DNA from: CAVZLD01 sp964522605
Lineage (GTDB): Bacteria; Planctomycetota; Planctomycetia; Pirellulales; Pirellulaceae
DNA: 12,276 nucleotides
Reading direction: 5' to 3'
NCBI GenBank assembly: GCA_964522605.1
Contig: CAZFWV010000212.1
Span: 1-12,276, forward strand
Below the pieces are notes generated by a model. The model made no database searches, had not been told where the DNA came from, and worked only from the letters and a program-made list of their open reading frames with translations. A program made the translations under genes and the position numbers. Of this stretch, positions 1-4,668 are shown piece by piece (the stretch's first letter is position 1; the number at the start of each line of letters is the position of its first letter).

Positions 1-50
1 GCAGAGCCAGTGGCACCCGCTGATCTAGTGTGCCACTGGCTCTGCCAGTG
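1..50. repeat. Palindromic repeat with two alternative hairpins
   Basis: Positions 1-16 (GCAGAGCCAGTGGCAC) and 30-45 are perfect 16-bp inverted arms around a 13-nt loop. The right arm also takes part in a second, mutually exclusive hairpin: CACTGGC (34-40) pairs with GCCAGTG (44-50) around three bases. The element may extend left beyond the window. I recall similar GTGCCACTGGCTCTGCCAGTG-type sequences as common intergenic repeats in planctomycetes, but only one copy is seen here. It could act as a terminator or be a mobile palindrome of REP type. Confidence 0.75.
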
Positions 51-101
51 CAGTTCTGAGACAAAGCCGAGTGCTGTCACCGCTAACCCCTACAATCGTT
101 C

Positions 102-135
102 AAAGTTATCAGCAGATCGTCCCGATAACCTTTTT
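102..135 (+). terminator. Weak terminator-like hairpin
   Basis: GTTATC (105-110) pairs with GATAAC (124-129) around a 13-nt loop and is followed, after one C, by TTTTT (131-135). Allowing that C to bulge, AAA at 102-104 can pair with the T run. The stem is short and AT-rich, so termination of a + strand transcript entering from upstream is only a possibility. Confidence 0.3.
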
Positions 136-268
136 GATGCGGGCGTGACGCGGGGAGTGGTCGGTTTTCAATCCAACCGTGTCGGGCCATTGGGGTTGAT
201 CGTCTGGGCAGTTTTGCTTCTGCATCGACGCGGAATGCCGTGTCGAAATTTTTCTGGTCTTTACGGAT

Positions 269-282
269 CCGCGGGCCCGCGG
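269..282. other. Perfect 14-bp GC palindrome
   Basis: CCGCGGGCCCGCGG is its own reverse complement with no spacer. Such a site could bind a dimeric regulator or be chance in GC-rich DNA. No promoter element that would settle its role is evident next to it. Confidence 0.25.
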
Positions 283-371
283 CACAATACGCGCCCGTCC
301 ACACGGAGTTCGACGGACGGAAAGAAAACTGCCTGAACAGCGGCCCACAGGGACGCGTAGCATAGGTTTTG

Positions 372-476
372 AGGTTGCACATTTCGTAGCCGAATTCGTG
401 AGAATTCGGAAGCTTTGTTGGTGGGTCCCCTGCTCGAGACCTCCGAATTCTCACGAATTCGGCTACGTGCAACTTT
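372..476. repeat. Inverted pair of a 26-bp repeat (family A)
   Basis: Two perfect 26-bp arms, 385-410 and 442-467, face each other across a 31-nt spacer. Outside them GTTGCAC pairs with GTGCAAC beyond a 5-base bulge on the left, extending the stem. Each arm is itself a small hairpin: CCGAATTC, TCAC, GAATTCGG, followed by CTACG. The same 26-mer recurs twice in direct orientation at 4381-4406 and 4426-4451. The pair lies about 70 bases before the ompH ribosome site, so it could affect the ompH leader transcript. Confidence 0.85.
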
Positions 477-532
477 AAAAAGCATACGCGAGGTACAAAT
501 CACGCACGAGGTCATGGTTGACCGAAGCCAGC

Positions 533-538
533 AAGGAG
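533..538 (+). promoter_or_regulatory. Ribosome binding site deciding the ompH start
   Basis: AAGGAG lies 8 bases before the GTG codon at 547. This spacing, together with the signal peptide that begins exactly there, fixes the start at 547. The upstream ATGs at 415 and 514 in the same frame are therefore unlikely starts. Confidence 0.75.
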
Positions 539-546
539 CGCTGATC

Positions 547-1206
547 GTGAAAGCTGTCCTACCCTTCTCTCTGATCGTTCTTGCCACTGCGTCTTTGCTC
601 GTCCCCGCGACGGCAACGGCCCAGACTCGTCCGGCCGCCCCGCGTGCCAGCAGTCCCCCGGCCACGGCTCGTCCCCGCAGTCCCGTCGCCGTGGTCGACG
701 TCAGCTACATCTTCAAGAATCACGAGGGCTTCAAAGCCGCGATGGAGCGGATGAAGCAGGAGGTCGAGGCCTACGAGGAACACTTGAAGACGCAACAGAG
801 CGCGCTGTTGAAAGAGAAAGAGCGTCTCAATGATTTCCGCCCGGGGACCCAGGATTTCGACAACCTGGAACGGAGTCTCGCCGATCGCGGCGCGAAGCTG
901 CAGGTCGACATGCAGATGAAGCGAAAGGAGTTTCTGGAGCGGGAGGCGCGCGTCTATCACGACGTTTACGTGATGGTCGAAGCAGCGATTCGGGAATTTG
1001 CCGAGATGAACGGGATCGAGCTCGTTCTGCGGTACAGTGCCGAACCGATGGATCCGCAGAACCGTCAGTCGGTCTTGCAGGGCGTGAATCGTCCGATCGT
1101 GTACCACCGGAACCTGGACATCACGACGGAGGTTCTGGACCGGCTGAACCGCGTCCAGCAGCGAGCTCCGCAAGTGTCGGGTCGCCCCACGGCACCGCGG
1201 AACTGA
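547..1206 (+). CDS. OmpH/Skp-family periplasmic chaperone
   Basis: Predicted 219-residue exported protein of the OmpH/Skp family, whose members are trimeric periplasmic holdases carrying unfolded outer-membrane proteins to the BAM machinery. Residues 1-25 are a classic signal peptide (K2, hydrophobic core, cleavage after Ala-Thr-Ala, next residue Gln26). Residues 27-46 are a Pro/Ala/Arg linker. The OmpH core starts at VAVVDVSYIF, and a long charged helical stretch (about 60-145, rich in E, K, Q and L) fits the coiled-coil tentacles. It ends in a short Pro/Arg tail. The GTG start has AAGGAG 8 bases upstream. The same frame is open back to 415, but that extension reads through a palindromic repeat. 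ompH/skp next to lipid A genes is a familiar arrangement in diderms, supporting the call. lpxC follows after 82 bases. Confidence 0.85.
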   Translation: MKAVLPFSLIVLATASLLVPATATAQTRPAAPRASSPPATARPRSPVAVVDVSYIFKNHEGFKAAMERMKQEVEAYEEHLKTQQSALLKEKERLNDFRPGTQDFDNLERSLADRGAKLQVDMQMKRKEFLEREARVYHDVYVMVEAAIREFAEMNGIELVLRYSAEPMDPQNRQSVLQGVNRPIVYHRNLDITTEVLDRLNRVQQRAPQVSGRPTAPRN

Positions 1207-1234
1207 CCGGGACGTCACCGGATTGGTCACTTCG

Positions 1235-1267
1235 GCGGACGCCCACGAAGTCGTTGCGGGCGTCCGC
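1235..1267. other. 10-bp hairpin between ompH and lpxC
   Basis: GCGGACGCCC (1235-1244) pairs perfectly with GGGCGTCCGC (1258-1267) around a 13-nt loop. No T run follows, so it is not a standard intrinsic terminator. It sits 28 bases after the ompH stop and 21 bases before lpxC, where it could protect the ompH 3' end or attenuate read-through into lpxC. Confidence 0.5.
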
Positions 1268-1288
1268 GAACCACCTTAGCAAGCATGG

Positions 1289-2179
1289 ATGCTTCCCGCT
1301 GTGGTCCCGCCACCTCGAATGCAGAATACGGTTGCGCGTCCAGTGACCGTGGACGGATTCGGACTCTGGAGCGGACGTGATGTCCGCCTACAATTCCGCC
1401 CCGCTCCGGTCGACACTGGCATCGTCTTTGTACGGAGCGACCTGACACCGATCGTCCGGATTCCCGCGCGCGTGGATTGCCGTCAGGATACGCCACGCCG
1501 GACGACGCTCTGCCACGGCGCGGCCCGAGTGGAGATGATCGAGCACGTCATGGCCGCGTTGGCCGGGCTGCGGATCGACAATTGCGAAGTCTGGGTCAAC
1601 AGCGTGGAGATTCCGGGCGTCGACGGATCCAGTCTGCCTTTTGTCACGGCCCTCCAGTCGGCCGGGGTTGTCGCGCAACCGGCGCCTCGCCCCCGACTCG
1701 TCGTCACCGAAACCACGCGTGTGGGCGATGACGAAGTGTGGATTGAAGCGCGCCCCACCGCCGACTTCGGCATGTCCGCACAGTATCGGCTCGACTTCGG
1801 CATCGACCACCCAATTGGCCGCGAAACCTTGCGGATCGCGATTACGCCTGAGCGATTCGTCAAGCAACTGGCTCCGGCCCGGACGTTTATCCTGAAGCAC
1901 GAGGCGGAATGGTTGCAGAGCCAAGGCTATGCACTGCGAGTCACTCCGCGCGATGTGCTCGTGTTCGACGAGCGACGACTGATTGATAACGAATTGCGAT
2001 TCGAGGACGAATGTGTTCGCCACAAGGTCTTGGACATGGTTGGTGATTTGGCTCTCGCCGGCTGCGATTTGATCGGCCAATTCGTCGCTCATCGCAGCGG
2101 ACATCGACTGAATGCCTGCCTTGTCCAGAATCTGCTCGCCCGCTTTCCCGTAACCCAACCGTGGAGGGCATCGGCCTAA
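1289..2179 (+). CDS. lpxC: UDP-3-O-acyl-N-acetylglucosamine deacetylase LpxC
   Basis: Zn-dependent deacetylase catalysing the committed step of lipid A synthesis: it removes the N-acetyl group of UDP-3-O-acyl-GlcNAc in the cytoplasm. The 296 residues compare with about 305 in E. coli. The family pattern is complete: N-terminal RPVTVDGFGLWSGRDV and RPAPVDTGIVF; EH at 85-86 (Zn ligand H86) in IEHVMAALAGL; IPGVDGSSLPF near 108-118; ARTF at 197-200; HKVLD at 245-249 (Zn ligands H245 and D249); D253; and SGH with H272. The Zn ligands, K246, D253 and H272 keep the spacing of E. coli H79, H238, K239, D242, D246 and H265. No clear ribosome site precedes the ATG at 1289; the in-frame ATG at 1319 (286 aa) is an equally possible start and fits the E. 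coli N-terminus better. No fabZ fusion is present. Confidence 0.95.
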   Translation: MLPAVVPPPRMQNTVARPVTVDGFGLWSGRDVRLQFRPAPVDTGIVFVRSDLTPIVRIPARVDCRQDTPRRTTLCHGAARVEMIEHVMAALAGLRIDNCEVWVNSVEIPGVDGSSLPFVTALQSAGVVAQPAPRPRLVVTETTRVGDDEVWIEARPTADFGMSAQYRLDFGIDHPIGRETLRIAITPERFVKQLAPARTFILKHEAEWLQSQGYALRVTPRDVLVFDERRLIDNELRFEDECVRHKVLDMVGDLALAGCDLIGQFVAHRSGHRLNACLVQNLLARFPVTQPWRASA

Positions 2180-2184
2180 GGAAC

Positions 2185-2309
2185 GGCTCAGAAACAACTT
2201 CCTGGTTTAACCGCGCGGGCATCGCCCCGCGCGTCGGGCGAAATCTCGCGCGGCCCGCTGGGCACGCGGTTAAACGAGTGGACCGAGATGCCGAAGTGAT
2301 TTCTGAGTC
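2185..2309. repeat. Complex palindromic element between lpxC and lpxA
   Basis: Nested inverted repeats fill most of the lpxC-lpxA gap. Outer imperfect arms are GGCTCAGAAACAACTT (2185-2200) and the near-complement at 2294-2309. Inner perfect arms are GTTTAACCGCG (2205-2215) and CGCGGTTAAAC (2265-2275). The centre is very GC-rich (CGCGGGC, GCCCCGCG, GCGCGGCCCGC) and can fold further. I recall GTTTAACCGCG-type palindromes as planctomycete intergenic repeats. Lying inside a presumed operon, it may set the relative expression of lpxC and lpxA. Confidence 0.7.
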
Positions 2310-2354
2310 ATCCCTACGGACCTGTTGAACGCCGGTATGACCCCTGAACAATTC

Positions 2355-2358
2355 GGAG
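2355..2358 (+). promoter_or_regulatory. Ribosome binding site of lpxA
   Basis: GGAG lies 7 bases before the ATG at 2366 and supports that start. The family-typical beta-helix repeats begin within the first residues of the protein read from this codon. Confidence 0.6.
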
Positions 2359-2365
2359 CTGCAGC

Positions 2366-3172
2366 ATGTCGACCTTGGTCGCGGAGAATGCGGTAATTGA
2401 CCCCCGAGCCCGATTAGCAGAATCCGTGGAGGTCGGACCCTTCTGTGTCATTGGCCCGCACGTGCGGATCGAAGCGGGAACCCGCTTGGAAAACCATGTC
2501 ACGATCACCGGCCATGTGACGATCGGCCGGTACAACCACATCCACGCAAACGCGGTGATCGGGGGCGAGCCCCAAGACTTGAGTTATCGTGGCAGCGACA
2601 CGCGTGTGGTGATCGGAGACCACAACATCATCCGCGAGGGAGTGACCATCAACCGCGCGACGGAAAAGGAAGATGGCGTCACTTCGATCGGAAATCATTG
2701 CTACCTGATGGCCTGTTCCCACGTCGCGCACGATTGTCGTCTCGGGGATCGCGTGATCCTGGCAAACGGGACGCTCTTGGGCGGCCACGTCCACGTCCAC
2801 GACCACGCATCGCTCTCCGGCGCGGTGGCGGTGCACCATTACACCACGATCGGCAGCTACAGTTTTGTCGGCGGCTTGAGTCGCGTGCTGCACGACGTTG
2901 CTCCGTTCATGCTTGTGGAGGGATCGCCCGCACGCCCCCGCTGTGTCAACGTCGTTGCGCTGCGTCGAAACGGCTTTCCCACCGAGGTCATCAGTGCTCT
3001 GAATGATGCCCATCGTCTCCTCTACCGGGCAAAAGTCGGTTTGGATTGTGCGCGAGAGATTCTGCGAAGCGAAGGCAAACTGCTGCCACAAGTCAATCAA
3101 CTGCTGAGTTTCGTTCAGCAACAACAGGAAGGTCGCTTCGGGCGCGGCCGGGAACATCGGAGGGCCGCATGA
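2366..3172 (+). CDS. lpxA: UDP-N-acetylglucosamine acyltransferase LpxA
   Basis: First enzyme of lipid A synthesis, a cytoplasmic homotrimer moving a 3-hydroxyacyl chain from acyl carrier protein to UDP-GlcNAc. The 268 residues match the usual 262 or so. Residues 5-180 are hexapeptide repeats of a left-handed beta helix (VAENAVIDPRARL, VEVGPFCVIGPHV and so on), then a helical C-terminal domain from about 195. Diagnostic motifs: GGEPQDLSYRG (66-76), INRAT (95-99), HVAHDC with catalytic H122 (E. coli H125), H157 (H160) and VGG with G170 (G173). The Gly at the acyl-length ruler position suggests long (about C14) acyl chains if the E. coli rule holds. The C-terminus is Arg/Gly-rich. The stop overlaps the next start by 4 bases (ATGA at 3169), indicating translational coupling with the oxidoreductase. 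Confidence 0.95.
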   Translation: MSTLVAENAVIDPRARLAESVEVGPFCVIGPHVRIEAGTRLENHVTITGHVTIGRYNHIHANAVIGGEPQDLSYRGSDTRVVIGDHNIIREGVTINRATEKEDGVTSIGNHCYLMACSHVAHDCRLGDRVILANGTLLGGHVHVHDHASLSGAVAVHHYTTIGSYSFVGGLSRVLHDVAPFMLVEGSPARPRCVNVVALRRNGFPTEVISALNDAHRLLYRAKVGLDCAREILRSEGKLLPQVNQLLSFVQQQQEGRFGRGREHRRAA

Positions 3173-4212
3173 GCAAGTTGCGCATGGCTGTCGTGGGCTG
3201 TGGTCATCTGGGTCGCATCCACGCTCGTCTGTTGTCCGAGTTGGAATCCGTACAGTTGGTCGCCGTCGTCGATCCCAACCCTGACGCCTGCCAAGCCGTC
3301 GCCGAGTCCCTTTCGATCGAGGCGCAGCGTGACTACCGCGATCTGTTCGGCCGAGTCGACGCCGTAGTGCTCGCCGCCCCCACGTCGCTCCACGCAGACA
3401 TTGGCATCCAGTTGATGGAACGAGGAATCCATCTGCTCGTCGAAAAACCACTCGCGACGACCGCATACGACGCCCAACGGATGCTGCTCGCCTCGGCACG
3501 CCACGCCGTCGTCCTCGCGACGGGCCACGTCGAACGCTTCAATCCCGCCTTCCAGGCGCTTCGCCAACAGGTCCAACAACCCTATTTGATCGAGGCGGTT
3601 CGCGCAGGGGGCTTCACCTTCCGGTGTACCGACGTCGGAGTCGTCCTCGACCTGATGATCCACGACCTGGATCTCATTCTGAACCTTGTTTCCAGTCCGG
3701 TCGTGCGCATTGATGCCCTCGGGCGATCGGTGTTGACCGAGCACGAAGACCTGGCACAGGCGCGAATCGAGTTCGCCAACGGCTGCGTCGCTTCGCTGAA
3801 GGCCTCGCGGACGAATCCGGTGGCGGAGCGACAGATGACGGTCTACGAACCCGACCAGCATCTGTTTGTCGACTTCAACGCGCGCCGTGTCCAAGTTCTG
3901 CTCCGCAGCAATCCCCTGCGTGACGGGAGCTTTCGTCCGGACCGTTGCTCGCCCAGTCAGGTCGAAGCCCTGCGGGGACACGTCTTTGACCAGTTGCTGC
4001 CGATTTCCGAACTCCAGGTCGCCGAAACAAACCCGTTGCGAGACGAACTGATCGATTTTGTTGAGAGCATTCAGCAGCATCGACGACCGCGTATCGCCGC
4101 GGAAGATGCGGTGCGGGCGGTCCGTCTGGCCGAACAGATCTGCGACCAGATTCAGCGGACCAGCCAGCCCCTACCGGACGAGACCTTGGCGCCCCAGCGC
4201 CGGGCTGCGTAG
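3169..4212 (+). CDS. Gfo/Idh/MocA-family NAD(P)-dependent oxidoreductase (possibly GnnA-like)
   Basis: 347-residue cytoplasmic dehydrogenase of the Gfo/Idh/MocA family, which oxidise or reduce sugars and nucleotide sugars. The N-terminal Rossmann fold has GCGHLG at 10-15 and an acidic strand end VAVVDPNP (D35). The family signature EKP lies at 92-94 (VEKPLA), then GHVERFNPA (119-127) and DLMIHDLD (161-168) with D161 and H165 as likely active-site residues. The start is ATG 3169, overlapping the lpxA stop, with GGAGG 5 bases upstream; an open frame back to 3046 lies wholly inside lpxA and is rejected. The lpxA coupling recalls GnnA of Acidithiobacillus and Leptospira, which oxidises UDP-GlcNAc at C3 so that GnnB can aminate it. 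No GnnB-like aminotransferase is in the window, so the substrate stays open. Confidence 0.88.
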   Translation: MSKLRMAVVGCGHLGRIHARLLSELESVQLVAVVDPNPDACQAVAESLSIEAQRDYRDLFGRVDAVVLAAPTSLHADIGIQLMERGIHLLVEKPLATTAYDAQRMLLASARHAVVLATGHVERFNPAFQALRQQVQQPYLIEAVRAGGFTFRCTDVGVVLDLMIHDLDLILNLVSSPVVRIDALGRSVLTEHEDLAQARIEFANGCVASLKASRTNPVAERQMTVYEPDQHLFVDFNARRVQVLLRSNPLRDGSFRPDRCSPSQVEALRGHVFDQLLPISELQVAETNPLRDELIDFVESIQQHRRPRIAAEDAVRAVRLAEQICDQIQRTSQPLPDETLAPQRRAA

Positions 4213-4244
4213 CGGCGCATTTCAAGACCCGTTTTTCTCGAGGA

Positions 4245-4320
4245 GTGGCTGGTGGCAGAGCGCAGCGATGCCCCAGTCTGCCAATCTGCTGGGGCATCGC
4301 TGCGCTCTGCCACCAGCCAC
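4245..4320. repeat. Perfect 31-bp palindromic repeat (family B)
   Basis: Arms 4245-4275 and 4290-4320 are perfect 31-bp inverted copies around a 14-nt loop. Each arm contains GGTGGCAGAGCGCAGCGATG followed by CCCCA. It begins 33 bases after the stop of the oxidoreductase gene, so the transcript would fold into a very stable stem that could end or protect the lpxA-oxidoreductase mRNA, though no T run follows. I recall near-identical GGCAGAGCGCAGCGATGCCCC sequences scattered in planctomycete genomes. No transposase lies nearby. Confidence 0.85.
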
Positions 4321-4372
4321 CCTGCCGCATTCCCTCGTATGTCGCCGAAGTCGTGCGACTTTGCTGGTCGCG

Positions 4373-4451
4373 GGGGCCGGTCCGAATTCTCACGAATTCG
4401 GCTACGAAGTGAACTTCGGGGCCGGTCCGAATTCTCACGAATTCGGCTACG
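4373..4451. repeat. Tandem pair of family A repeats, 45-bp period
   Basis: Two direct copies of the 26-mer already seen upstream of ompH, at 4381-4406 and 4426-4451, each preceded by GGGGCCGG. The repeat period is 45 bases, and the tail after each copy shares AACTTCG, so the unit was probably duplicated as a whole. Each copy folds into an 8-bp hairpin (CCGAATTC, loop TCAC, GAATTCGG). The pair ends about 110 bases before the -35 box of the kinase promoter. Confidence 0.85.
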
Positions 4452-4563
4452 GAGGAAACTTCGTGGTCCCATGTACGCCGATTCCGCGATCTTCCGCGCG
4501 TTTCCGCGGCTCGGCCTCTCCGCTGTCCTCTCCCCCGAACGCGTCGATGCAATCGTCCGTTCG

Positions 4564-4592
4564 TTGACCCCCCCTCGGGTGGACAATAGAAT
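4564..4592 (+). promoter_or_regulatory. Sigma70-like promoter for the kinase gene
   Basis: TTGACC (4564-4569) and TAGAAT (4587-4592) each match the consensus at five of six positions and are separated by the optimal 17 bases. Transcription would begin near 4599, leaving a leader of about 70 bases before the ATG at 4669. This suggests that the kinase is its own transcription unit. Confidence 0.6.
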
Positions 4593-4668
4593 CGAAGGAT
4601 GTACCGCAGTCGCGTTTGGAGGTCTTTCGACCTGACGCTTGCCGGTCTCCTCCGATCCACTCGAGATC

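Larger units (their letters stand above)
46..546. other. Intergenic region upstream of ompH/skp, no convincing gene
   Basis: About 500 bases without a supportable gene. Short open frames on both strands here have no recognisable family, no good ribosome site, and several run through palindromic repeats that happen to be stop-free. It holds a weak terminator-like hairpin (102-135), a 14-bp perfect palindrome CCGCGGGCCCGCGG (269-282), a long inverted repeat (372-476) and the ribosome site of ompH (533-538). I could not place a confident -35/-10 pair for ompH. Confidence 0.6.
4213..4668. other. Repeat-rich intergenic region before the kinase
   Basis: About 450 bases without a supportable gene. 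Open frames of up to 232 codons cross it on both strands, but they read through the palindromes at 4245-4320 and 4373-4451, which are stop-free in most frames, and none has a recognisable family. The right part holds a sigma70-like promoter (4564-4592) for the kinase gene. Confidence 0.65.

Noticed and set aside
10..665. Open frames of 84-134 codons on both strands at the left edge
   Set aside because: No family resemblance, no ribosome site, and several run through the palindromes at 1-50 and 372-476, which are stop-free in most frames.
2414..3499. 361-codon minus-strand frame opposite lpxA and the oxidoreductase
   Set aside because: It is the antisense shadow of two well-supported genes in GC-rich DNA and has no recognisable motif.
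4373..4451. Possible CRISPR array
   Set aside because: Only two direct units with nearly identical spacer ends, each unit is a palindrome found elsewhere in the window, and no cas gene is present.
4639..4668. TTG start for the kinase
   Set aside because: ATG 4669 is ten codons downstream and gives the full domain set; the TTG has no ribosome site.
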